In this document: one piece after another, positions 31,698-39,989 of the stretch
Layout: each line of letters starts with the position of its first letter
Position numbering within the stretch: position 1 is the first letter of the stretch
Origin: Thiocapsa sp. UBA6158
Lineage (GTDB): Bacteria; Pseudomonadota; Gammaproteobacteria; Chromatiales; Chromatiaceae
Reading direction: 5' to 3'
Assembly: GCF_002423035.1 (NCBI RefSeq)
Contig: NZ_DIUM01000072.1
Location: 1-64,000, forward strand
Length of the DNA: 64,000 bases
Made by a program: the position numbers and the translations under genes
Notes under the pieces: model-generated
Databases searched by the model: none
The model's input: the letters and a program-made list of their open reading frames with translations, nothing else
Told to the model about the DNA's origin: nothing

Positions 31698-32513
31698 ATG
31701 AAAGATCACCACGAACCAACCGACCGTTCAGCCGACCCGGGTCCGTCCGATTCGGCGCCGTCCGATTCGGGTCGGCGCGCCTTCATGGGTGTCGCCGCCG
31801 GCGTCACGGCGGCCGTCGTCGCGCCGGGGGTTGTCCTGCACTCGGTCACGGCCGCCCCGCGTTCGGAGGCGGTGACCAGCGACGTGCGCTGGGGTCTGCT
31901 GATCGATACGGCCAAATGTGTCGACGGCTGCTCGGCGTGTGTCGATGCCTGCGACCGCGAGAACGGTCTGAATCTTCAGAGCAAGCCGGCGAGCGCACCG
32001 CAGGAGCACTGGGACGATCAAAAGGCCGTCTGGATCCGCAAGGTCAAGCTCCAGGACAACCAGACCGGGCGTGTGACCAATCTCCCGCTGATGTGCCAGC
32101 ATTGCGAGCATCCGCCGTGCGTGGACGTCTGCCCGACCGGCGCCTCGTTCAAGCGGGCCGACGGCATCGTCATGGTCGACCGTCACACCTGTATCGGCTG
32201 TCGCTACTGCATGATGGCCTGTCCTTACAAGGCACGCAGCTTCATCCACGAAGTGATGGAGGATCAGCTCACCCGCGTACCCCGCGGCAAGGGCTGCGTG
32301 GAGAGTTGCAACCTCTGTGTCCATCGGCGCGATTTCGGCGAGGAGTCGACCGCGTGCGTCGATGCCTGCCGCGAAGCCGGGCACGAGGCGATCGTCTTCG
32401 GTGACCTCAAAGATCCCGAAAGCAACATCCGAAGGCATCTCGCCGAGATGGCGAGCCGACAGATCCGAGAAGATCTGAGCTTGAATACGGGCGTTCGGTA
32501 TTCCGGAATCTGA
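31698..32513 (+). CDS. dsrO: DsrO, periplasmic ferredoxin-like iron-sulfur protein
   Basis: A 271-residue subunit with a Tat signal (SGRRAFMGVAAGVTAAVVAP, twin Arg26-Arg27). It carries four cysteine clusters for cubane centres, including CVDGCSACVDAC, CQHCEHPPCVDVC and CIGCRYCMMAC. The ATG at 31698 directly follows the dsrJ stop; the ATG at 31680 is possible and would overlap dsrJ by 17 bp. It links DsrJ with the membrane protein DsrP. Confidence 0.94.
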   Translation: MKDHHEPTDRSADPGPSDSAPSDSGRRAFMGVAAGVTAAVVAPGVVLHSVTAAPRSEAVTSDVRWGLLIDTAKCVDGCSACVDACDRENGLNLQSKPASAPQEHWDDQKAVWIRKVKLQDNQTGRVTNLPLMCQHCEHPPCVDVCPTGASFKRADGIVMVDRHTCIGCRYCMMACPYKARSFIHEVMEDQLTRVPRGKGCVESCNLCVHRRDFGEESTACVDACREAGHEAIVFGDLKDPESNIRRHLAEMASRQIREDLSLNTGVRYSGI

Positions 32514-32534
32514 CCTGGGCGAGGTGAGCAGGAC

Positions 32535-33788
32535 ATGAAGCGAATCATCTATCGCGAGTGGCGCATTCCGCCCGCTCGGTACTGGAGCCTCCTCGGCATT
32601 CTCGCCGCGGTGGTCGGGATCGGCGCGCTCGCCTTCGCTTATATGGAGCACGAAGGTCATTGGGTCACCGGGATGAGTAACTCGGTGGTCTGGGGAACGC
32701 CCCACGTGTTCGCCGTATTCCTGATCATTTCAGCCTCCGGCGCGCTGAATATCGCCTCCATCGGGACCGTCTTTCGCAAACCGCTCTACAAGCCGCTCGG
32801 ACGTCTCTCCGGACTCCTCTCCGCGGCGCTGCTGATGGGCGGTCTGTTGGTGCTGGTGCTCGATCTCGGTCGCCCCGAGCGCTTGGTCGTGGCGATGACC
32901 ACTTATAACTTCCGGTCGATCTTCGCGTGGAACATCTTTCTTTATTCGGGATTCATGGCGATTGTCATCGCCTATCTCTGGAGCATGGCGGATCGCCACG
33001 GCGAGCCCTATAACCGCGCCATCGGGATCTTCGCAACCTTCTGGCGGCTCGCCTTGACGACGGGTACCGGCGCCATCTTCGGCTTCCTCGTCGCACGTCA
33101 GGCCTACGACGCGGCCATCCTTGCACCGATGTTCGTCGTGATGTCTTTCGCCTACGGTCTCGCCATCTTCATGCTGGTGATGATGTTCACCTTCGCAGAG
33201 GAAGGTCGCCCCATCGGCGCACGTATCCTGTGTCGGCTCAAGAACCTGCTCGGTATCTTTATCCTGGGCGTATTTTACTTCACGCTGGTCTATCACCTGA
33301 CCAAGCTTTACGGCGCGAAAAACCACGATCTGGTCGGGTGGCTCTTGCTCGATGGCGGTATCTACACCTTCATGTTCTGGGTCGGCTGGATCCTGGTCGG
33401 CGGACTCATGCCGCTCGGGATTATCTACCACCCGGTATTGAGCAAAGAGAGAAACTGGATTGCAGCGGCGTGCGGTTTGGTCATCGTCGGCGGATTGGCC
33501 AGCATGTACGTGATTATTATCGGCAGCCAGGCTTATCCGATGCAGATGTTCCCCGGGCAGACGGTTCTGGCCTCGGGTTTCTTCGATGGCGTGCAAGGCG
33601 AGGCGGCGCATTATCGACCGACAATCCCGGAGGTTCTGCTCGGGCTCGGCGGGGTGGCGATTGCCCTCTTGGTGACATCCGTAGGCGTGCGGGTCCTGCA
33701 GTTTCTTCCGGAGTCGCTCGCGGACGATGTCCTGCCGGTCGACGAGGAGAAGATCGTGGAGCAGGGTCCGGCGAGCGCCAAGGCCTGA
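32535..33788 (+). CDS. dsrP: DsrP, NrfD-like integral membrane protein
   Basis: A 417-residue protein with about ten hydrophobic helices and the NrfD/PsrC pattern (an acidic residue near WGTPHVFAVFL, GLLVLVLDLGRPERL, and GLMPLGIIYHP). It exchanges electrons with the quinone pool and partners DsrO. It is the last gene of the dsrMKLJOP block; 138 bp of apparently signal-free DNA separates it from dsrN. Confidence 0.95.
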   Translation: MKRIIYREWRIPPARYWSLLGILAAVVGIGALAFAYMEHEGHWVTGMSNSVVWGTPHVFAVFLIISASGALNIASIGTVFRKPLYKPLGRLSGLLSAALLMGGLLVLVLDLGRPERLVVAMTTYNFRSIFAWNIFLYSGFMAIVIAYLWSMADRHGEPYNRAIGIFATFWRLALTTGTGAIFGFLVARQAYDAAILAPMFVVMSFAYGLAIFMLVMMFTFAEEGRPIGARILCRLKNLLGIFILGVFYFTLVYHLTKLYGAKNHDLVGWLLLDGGIYTFMFWVGWILVGGLMPLGIIYHPVLSKERNWIAAACGLVIVGGLASMYVIIIGSQAYPMQMFPGQTVLASGFFDGVQGEAAHYRPTIPEVLLGLGGVAIALLVTSVGVRVLQFLPESLADDVLPVDEEKIVEQGPASAKA

Positions 33789-33926
33789 TCGCGGATCGGT
33801 CGGCCCGTCCGTCGAGGACGGAGCCGGCATTGCTTCACGCCACCCGGAACGCTCGGGTCTGCAGTTCCGTTCGGATGCGTACGGTCATCGAGATTCCTAA
33901 GCGGTCGAAGGTCAGGTGACGGGTCG

Positions 33927-35309
33927 ATGTCGCATCTTTATATCTCGGCGGCTCAGAAGTCGTCGGGAAAAACCACTCTCTCCATTGGTCTGTGCCGTGC
34001 TTGGCGCGACGCGGGCGTGCGCGTTCAGCCCTTCAAGAAGGGTCCCGACTACATCGACCCCTTATGGTTGACGGAAGCCTGCTCGCGGCCCTGCTACAAC
34101 CTCGATTTCCATACCATGGGGCGCGCGGAGATCCTCGACGCCTTCGCGCACGAGTTCGACACTGCGGATCTGGGGCTGATCGAGGGCAATGTCGGCTTGT
34201 TCGACAGCATCGATCCGGCAGGCTCCAACAGCAACGCCGAGCTCGCCAAGCTCCTGGGGGCACCGGTCGTCTTGGTGATCAACGCTCACGGCATGGGGCG
34301 CGGCATCGTGCCACTGTTGCTTGGTTACCAAGCCTTCGACCCCGAGCTGAACCTTGCCGGCGTGATCCTCAACAAGGTCGGCGGGACGCGCCATGCCCGT
34401 AATCTGATTACCGCGCTGGAGCACTATACGGATCTGCCGGTGCTCGGTGTGCTGCAGCGGGACGACGAGATCGAGATCGCCGAGCGCCACTTGGGGCTGA
34501 TGCCGAGCAACGAGGCGGAGGCCGCCGAGGCATGGATCGACCGCATCCGCGGGCGTGTTGCCGAGCAGGTCGACCTGAGTCGGCTGCTCGCGATCGCCGA
34601 GGATGCCCCGCGTCCGCCGTTGCCCGCGTCGTCTCTGTTGATCGGTGCACCCGCAAGGGATGTGGTGCGCATCGGTGTCGCGCGCGACGCCGCCTTCGGG
34701 TTCTATTATCCGGATGATCTTCGAGCGCTCGCCGCAGCGGGTGCCGAGCTGGTCGAGTTCAGTCCGCTGACCGATCGCGAGCTGCCGTCCGTGGATGCGC
34801 TCTACATCGGCGGCGGGTTCCCCGAGTGCCGCATGGCCGAGCTCGAGGCGAACCGCGGGATGCGCGAGGAGATTGCAGACTTCATCGCCCGCGGCGGGCC
34901 TGTCTATGCCGAATGCGGGGGCCTGATGTATCTGTGCAAGGCGATCGGTTGGAAGGGCGAGCGGCGCGAGATGGTGGGTGCGCTCGAGGCCGAAGTCCGG
35001 TTACACGCTCGACCCCAGGGGCGCGGCTATGTGCGTCTGCGCGAAACCGCCGACTTTCCGTGGCCGGGTCAGGCAGCCGGGGGTGCACGCGAGGTCCCGG
35101 CGCATGAGTTTCACCATTCCGCGGTGGTCGCGCCCCACCCGGCTTGGCGGTACGGATATGATGTGCTGCGAGGCGTCGGAATCGACGGCGCCCATGACGG
35201 AATCGTTCAAGGTCATCTGCTGGCCTGTTACAGTCACCTCAGGGACGTGGGCGGAGTCGGCTGGACGCGGCGGTTCCTCGACCATGTCCGGCGCTGTCTC
35301 GGGGCCTAG
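33927..35309 (+). CDS. dsrN: DsrN, sirohaem amidase (CbiA-like)
   Basis: A 460-residue glutamine-dependent amidotransferase that makes the sirohaem amide cofactor of DsrAB. The N-terminal synthetase domain has the P-loop-like AAQKSSGKTTLSIGL and a KKGPDYIDPLW substrate motif. The C-terminal triad-type glutaminase domain has YIGGGFPE, the nucleophile Cys in YAECGGLMYL and HEFHHSAVV. It closely follows the cobyrinate a,c-diamide synthase pattern, but the dsr context identifies it. Confidence 0.93.
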   Translation: MSHLYISAAQKSSGKTTLSIGLCRAWRDAGVRVQPFKKGPDYIDPLWLTEACSRPCYNLDFHTMGRAEILDAFAHEFDTADLGLIEGNVGLFDSIDPAGSNSNAELAKLLGAPVVLVINAHGMGRGIVPLLLGYQAFDPELNLAGVILNKVGGTRHARNLITALEHYTDLPVLGVLQRDDEIEIAERHLGLMPSNEAEAAEAWIDRIRGRVAEQVDLSRLLAIAEDAPRPPLPASSLLIGAPARDVVRIGVARDAAFGFYYPDDLRALAAAGAELVEFSPLTDRELPSVDALYIGGGFPECRMAELEANRGMREEIADFIARGGPVYAECGGLMYLCKAIGWKGERREMVGALEAEVRLHARPQGRGYVRLRETADFPWPGQAAGGAREVPAHEFHHSAVVAPHPAWRYGYDVLRGVGIDGAHDGIVQGHLLACYSHLRDVGGVGWTRRFLDHVRRCLGA

Positions 35310-35546
35310 AACGCGGCTGATTTCGTTCGGCCAGGGTCGCGTGAGTTCCCGCTGCCCGCGGGGCGGAGGTGGTCTGGAGGCCGGCCGGAAGGAGTCGAGC
35401 TTCCAACCCGCACCGATTGCCGAGGCGTCGAGCCCGCGAACGGCCCAGCCAGAGGTTGAAGCGGTGCCGATCACGCCAGTCGGGGTTTGGAGCGGCGCCG
35501 ATCGGACGCATCTCAAGCGACTACTCAATAGGATAATAGGTCTCAG

Positions 35547-35861
35547 ATGTTCAAACTTACGACAGCAGCGGCCGATCAGGTGCTCAAGGCCGCGCAGCAA
35601 GGCGGCACCGAGGGCATGTCCCTTCGATTGGCCGCGTTTCGGATGCCGGACGGTGCGATCGACTATCGGATCGGATTCGACGAGCCGACCGAGGACGATG
35701 TCCGCATGACCTGCGAGGGCGTGGATATTGTCATGACCCCCGAGCAGGTCCCGCTGCTCGATGAAACCACGATGGACTATGTGGAGATGGAGCCGGGTCA
35801 GTTCAGCTTTATCTTCATGAATCCGAAGGATCCGCACTACAAGCCGCCGACCGAGGTCTGA
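35547..35861 (+). CDS. dsrR: DsrR, A-type carrier-like protein without cysteines
   Basis: A 104-residue protein with the IscA fold (MFKLTTAAADQVLKAAQQGG...MSLRLAAF) but without the three cluster-binding cysteines of A-type carriers; its only Cys, in RMTCEGVDI, is not at those positions. DsrR is needed for efficient sulfur oxidation and has been linked to post-transcriptional control of dsr expression in Allochromatium. A 237-bp gap with no gene precedes it. It contains a small GGAAG/CTTCC hairpin (35387-35404) and an AT-rich stretch just before the start, so a separate promoter is possible. Confidence 0.93.
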   Translation: MFKLTTAAADQVLKAAQQGGTEGMSLRLAAFRMPDGAIDYRIGFDEPTEDDVRMTCEGVDIVMTPEQVPLLDETTMDYVEMEPGQFSFIFMNPKDPHYKPPTEV

Positions 35862-35882
35862 TCCGGAGCGGAGCGCATCGGC

Positions 35883-36998
35883 ATGGATCTCAGCAATGAA
35901 GACAGCTTCCGGCTGAACGTGCTGCTTGCCAATCGTCCGCAAGCCATCCGCATCGACGAATCCAAGCTGATCGTCTACGGTCTAGGTCCGCAGGGCGAGG
36001 CGACAGTTCGTCTCAACCCCAACAGACGTCCGGATCAATATCTTCGAGGCGTCAAAGAACTCATTTCGGGTCACGTCCTGGGCTCGCCCGGCGGTTATCC
36101 CATCTATTTGAGCCGCTGGACTCGCATGGGCCAAATGCGCGACGAGAGCCTGGAGCAATTGCTCCTGCTCGGCGAACCGGAGGCGGTCGTGGCGGCCGTC
36201 TGCTCGCCCGGACTCACCGACGAGCTGGCTCGGCGTGCCTGGTGGGCCATGGAGGACGCGGAGAATGCCCGGCGCATGTTGGGCAATCCGGCGATCGTCG
36301 CGGGCGCCATGGGCCCGGTCCTGGTGGACTATCTGATCGACTATCTCCCGTTCGAAACCGAGAGCGACAAGATCGCCGAGTCGATCCGTCTGATCCTGCG
36401 GACCGGTCTACTCGACGCCGATCGGCGCGAGGACCTCTGGAAGAAGGCCGCGCGCAAGCAGGTCTATCTCGTGGGTTTCCTGCAGGCCGTTCCGGACGAT
36501 CTGCCGGGAGCGGGAGGGTCCGCGGCGCGCGCGCTTCCCGAGCCGATTGTCGCGCTCGCCGAGGCGGGCAACCCCTGCGCTCGGCTGCTCGGTCGGGTCT
36601 TTTCGTCGCCCGGCCAGACCTTCCTCGCGACAGTCGCAACCGTGTTGTCCAAACCGCCCAGCCAGGACGTCGTGACGGCGACCTTCGGCGTGCTCAGAGA
36701 CTATTTCGGTTCTCTGCGTCCGGAGGGAGACCCCGACCTGCCGCTTTCGGATCTGATCGCGGAGGCCGCGTGCTTCGCAACACCGACGAGCGTGGATCCG
36801 GACACGGCACGGCTGCTGCGCGAGTATCCCGAGATGGCCCCGGAGGTCGCCGCCATGCGCGTCCTGTCGGGTGTCGGCTATGGACTCATCCGCGCCGTCG
36901 CGCTCGACCCCAGCGTACTCGGCAGCCTCATGCGCCGGAAGCTGACACCTGTGATCGACCCGCTCCAGGCTCGCCTGAGCCTTCTCGCAAGACTCTGA
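35883..36998 (+). CDS. dsrS: DsrS, cytoplasmic dsr-associated protein
   Basis: A 371-residue soluble, helix-rich protein beginning MDLSNEDSFRLNVLLANRPQAIRID. It closes the dsr locus, 21 bp after dsrR, as in Allochromatium. It has no enzymatic motif; published work connects DsrS with maintaining levels of other Dsr proteins. The assignment rests on position, length and the N-terminal pattern. Confidence 0.88.
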   Translation: MDLSNEDSFRLNVLLANRPQAIRIDESKLIVYGLGPQGEATVRLNPNRRPDQYLRGVKELISGHVLGSPGGYPIYLSRWTRMGQMRDESLEQLLLLGEPEAVVAAVCSPGLTDELARRAWWAMEDAENARRMLGNPAIVAGAMGPVLVDYLIDYLPFETESDKIAESIRLILRTGLLDADRREDLWKKAARKQVYLVGFLQAVPDDLPGAGGSAARALPEPIVALAEAGNPCARLLGRVFSSPGQTFLATVATVLSKPPSQDVVTATFGVLRDYFGSLRPEGDPDLPLSDLIAEAACFATPTSVDPDTARLLREYPEMAPEVAAMRVLSGVGYGLIRAVALDPSVLGSLMRRKLTPVIDPLQARLSLLARL

Positions 36999-37341
36999 TG
37001 ATGCTCGCGTGCTCTCGCTCATTAGAGCGACCACACCTTCATCGGGGGACTCGTGACATCCGCTCCGCGGTATCACGCATGCCCCGTGGTGCTCCGCGCC
37101 ACGTGCCACGAGGGCCGAATTGACGAACGAGGCACTCCGCGTCGTCGGGTCAGCGAGGCAGTCATCCGAGGGTCGGGAGGGTCGAGGTCTTGGCCGGCCG
37201 TGGCCGCCGGGTGAGTTGGTGGCTCTCGCGCTTGAGTCTTCTATGATTGTTTATAACGATCGATAGTTTAATAACAATCGATTAGGAAGATTGATGGGTC
37301 GCCGCTATGCTCCTATCCAATACTTGAAGAGGAGCACTCAC
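36999..37341 (+). promoter_or_regulatory. Gap after dsr, with direct repeats before DUF2061
   Basis: No gene is seen. Two 16-17 bp direct repeats, GTTTATAACGATCGAT (37249-37264) and GTTTAATAACAATCGAT (37266-37282), differ by one substitution and one base of length and are strikingly AT-rich for this genome. They lie 60-93 bp before the DUF2061 start and look like a tandem operator. An imperfect GC hairpin around 37080-37116 could end the dsr transcript. Confidence 0.5.
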
Positions 37342-37551
37342 ATGGCCAAAACGATCACGTTTGCGATCCTGCACATGACGGTCGCCTTCAGCGTGGCCTA
37401 CCTGTTGAGCGGCAGCCTCCTGGTCGGCGGGGCGATCGCCCTGGTCGAGCCCGCGATCAACACGGTTGTCTATTTCTTCCATGAGAAGGTTTGGGACTAC
37501 ATCCGGCAACACCGCGCGCATGAACCCCCCGGGGGTCTGCTGCCCGCCTGA
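37342..37551 (+). CDS. DUF2061 small membrane protein
   Basis: A 69-residue membrane protein beginning MAKTITFAILHMTVAFSVAY, with two hydrophobic helices joined by the DUF2061 signature LLVGGAIALVEPAINTVVYFFHEKVW (shown in pieces here: LLVGGAIALVEPA, NTVVYFFHEKVW). GAAGAGGAG precedes the ATG. DUF2061 proteins are widespread and uncharacterised. The tandem AT-rich repeats upstream suggest specific regulation, but the regulator is unknown. Confidence 0.85.
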   Translation: MAKTITFAILHMTVAFSVAYLLSGSLLVGGAIALVEPAINTVVYFFHEKVWDYIRQHRAHEPPGGLLPA

Positions 37552-37607
37552 GATGTCGCTCCGATTCCCGCGTGCCTCGTTGACTGCCGGGGAGACGCTC
37601 GCGAGGC

Positions 37608-38486
37608 TCAGGCGCTCGACGCCGCCGGGTCTTGCGAGAAACCGACAAGTCTCCCGCTGATGGCCCAAAGTCGTCTGTTGGCTTCCGGGTCAAGTGCTTG
37701 GGCAGGTGCCTTGATCGAACATCGGTCACCGAGATACCGACCCGTGACCCCGTCGAGGTCTGGCGATCGGGTGGCATAAAGCACCCGCTCCGCCGCTCGC
37801 GTCGGGGTGGGGATGAATCGGCCGAGCAGCAGATCGACAGCCTTCCAGAAAACGCCTTGCGCGCCGTCGCTGCCACCGAGATTGGATCGGAAGATCCCGG
37901 GGAAGACGCAGTTTACGGTCACCCCGGTGCCGGCAAGCCGCCGCGCTAGCTCGAAGGTGAAATGCAGGTTGCCGAGCTTGGACTGGCCGTACGCTTGCAT
38001 CATGCGATAGCGGCGCCGGGTCCAGTCGAGATCGTCGAAGTCGATTGCGGTCTCCATCTTGGTGCCGACATTCACGATACGGGCGGGTGCGCTGGATTTG
38101 ATCCGCTCGAGCAATAGGCTTGTGAGCAGGAAAGGACCCAGATGATTGACCGCGAACGAGCGCTCGATGCCCTCGGGGCTCATGCAGCGACTCGCATAAG
38201 CGGTCCCGGCATTGTTGATCAGGGCGTCGATGCGCTCGAAGCGGTCTAGGATCTGTCCAGCCGCGCGACGAACCTCCCGCTGATTGCCGAGGTCCGCGAC
38301 GAAGAGTTGGATCTCTCGGTTGCCGGTCGCGGCGAGGATCTCGTCTCGGGCGGCCCGACCGCGTTCTTCGTTGCGGACCAGCATCCCGACGCGCGTCCCG
38401 TCACGGGCGAAGGCGCGGGCGAGCGCCTTTCCCAGACCTGAGTTTGCACCCGTGACGAGAACAGCCCTACGATTCGCGTCGGTCAT
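37608..38486 (-). CDS. Short-chain dehydrogenase/reductase (retinol-dehydrogenase-like)
   Basis: A 292-residue SDR enzyme. The cofactor motif is TGANSGLGKALARAFA (TGxxxGxG), followed by NNAGTA and the catalytic YGQSK. The position that is usually NVSS reads NVGTKME, so the catalytic Ser is replaced by Gly or Thr; activity may be altered. The pattern is nearest to the RDH/WWOX-type SDRs. It follows glgC on the same strand (23 bp) and is convergent with DUF2061. The substrate is unknown. Confidence 0.8.
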   Translation of the reverse strand: MTDANRRAVLVTGANSGLGKALARAFARDGTRVGMLVRNEERGRAARDEILAATGNREIQLFVADLGNQREVRRAAGQILDRFERIDALINNAGTAYASRCMSPEGIERSFAVNHLGPFLLTSLLLERIKSSAPARIVNVGTKMETAIDFDDLDWTRRRYRMMQAYGQSKLGNLHFTFELARRLAGTGVTVNCVFPGIFRSNLGGSDGAQGVFWKAVDLLLGRFIPTPTRAAERVLYATRSPDLDGVTGRYLGDRCSIKAPAQALDPEANRRLWAISGRLVGFSQDPAASSA

Positions 38487-38509
38487 ACGTGGCCCTTGGT
38501 CGATGGTCG

Positions 38510-39769
38510 TTATTCGGAATAGCCGCCGCGTCCGGTGCCTCGGGTGTCGCGAGCGAAATAGCCGACGCGCCCCATCGGAACGACGGTGACGCCACCTGAA
38601 CTGACATGGAAGCGTTGCCGATCCTTGACCGGATCAAAACCGATTCGATCTCCGGCCTCGATGACGTTGTGCCGATCGACAATGACATTGCGCAGATGGG
38701 CGCCGCGACAGATGCGGACATAGTCCATGATGATGCAGTCCTCGAGGACGACGTCCTCCTCGATCACGGCCTCGCGACGGATGATGGAGTTGGTCAGGCG
38801 TGCACCGTCGTGGATCATGGTCGCGGCACCCAGGAGCGTGTTGCGCAGCTCGCCGCCCAGCACACGCGCCACCGGGCCCTGATAGCCGCTGGAGAAGACA
38901 GGCCACTCGGGGTTGAACATATCGAAGGCCGGTTCGGCCCCCAGCACGTCCTTGTGGGCGTCGAAGTACGCATCGATGCTGCCGACGTCGCGCCAGTAGA
39001 CCGGTGTCTCGTAGGGGTGCACGCCCGGTATGACATTCGTCGCGAAGTCGTAGGCAAAGAGTCGGTGGGTGTTGAGCAGCCGCGGCAGGACATGTTGTCC
39101 GAAATCCGACTCCCCCGCCGCCTCGCACTCCTTGAGTGCCTGCATCAGGACTTTGGCGTCGAAGATGTAGTTGCCCATGGAGGCGAAGGCCATGGTCGGA
39201 TCGCCGGGCAGCGGGGAGGGATTCGCCGGCTTTTCCTCGAAGGCGTTGATCCGTCCCTCTTCGTCCGCGGCGATCACGCCGAAGCTCGACGCCTCGGCAA
39301 GCGGGACCGGCAGGGCGGCGATCGTCACGTCGGCGTTGCGCGCCTTGTGGAAATCGACCATCTGGCGGATGTCCATTCGGTAGATGTGGTCGGCCCCGAA
39401 GACGGCGACCAGATCAGGCCGATGCTCCTCGATGAGGGCGATGTTTTGATTAACCGCGTCGGCTGTGCCCTGGAACCAATGTGTTCCGGACATCATTTGA
39501 GGTGGGACAACAGTCACGAACTGACTCTGTAGCAAGGGCGAGATGGTCCAAGCCTTGCGTACGTGCTCGATGAGAGATTGCGACTTGTACTGCACCAGCA
39601 AGTAGATGGTCTGGATCTGGGAATTGACCAGGTTGCTGAGCACGAAATCGACAATGCGGTAGCGGGCGCCGAAGGGCACCGAAGGTTTGGAGCGCGCCGT
39701 CGTGAGCGGCTGGAGTCGCGAGCCTTGGCCACCGGCCATGACGAAAGCGATGATTCGATCGGTCTGCAT
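38510..39769 (-). CDS. glgC: Glucose-1-phosphate adenylyltransferase
   Basis: A 419-residue enzyme that makes ADP-glucose for glycogen from ATP and glucose-1-phosphate. The nucleotide site is AGGQGSRLQPLTTARSKPSVPFG; the catalytic region is FGADHIYRMD, with FEEKPANP and the C-terminal left-handed beta-helix (DCIIMDYVRICRGAHLRNVIVDRHNVI, in parts). The ATG at 39769 has GGAGG before it; a longer frame extends to 39844. ADP-glucose links it to the storage and sucrose metabolism encoded further right. Confidence 0.95.
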   Translation of the reverse strand: MQTDRIIAFVMAGGQGSRLQPLTTARSKPSVPFGARYRIVDFVLSNLVNSQIQTIYLLVQYKSQSLIEHVRKAWTISPLLQSQFVTVVPPQMMSGTHWFQGTADAVNQNIALIEEHRPDLVAVFGADHIYRMDIRQMVDFHKARNADVTIAALPVPLAEASSFGVIAADEEGRINAFEEKPANPSPLPGDPTMAFASMGNYIFDAKVLMQALKECEAAGESDFGQHVLPRLLNTHRLFAYDFATNVIPGVHPYETPVYWRDVGSIDAYFDAHKDVLGAEPAFDMFNPEWPVFSSGYQGPVARVLGGELRNTLLGAATMIHDGARLTNSIIRREAVIEEDVVLEDCIIMDYVRICRGAHLRNVIVDRHNVIEAGDRIGFDPVKDRQRFHVSSGGVTVVPMGRVGYFARDTRGTGRGGYSE

Positions 39770-39989
39770 GGTTCCTCCGTGTGCCCCGCTTATAGGAGCT
39801 TTCGTTGTGTTGAGTGTTTCAGTGGGTCCGGCCACTGGATGCACTGGAGAATCATAAACCCGTCGAACGGAGGTTTCCCGATTATCGGAAGCCCACTTGA
39901 CGGGGCTTCGGGACGCGACCGAAACAGGGGTGACGTGCCCCCCGAACGTCTACAATATGCAACCCCGACGGCAGAGGAGTAAGCGAGAG

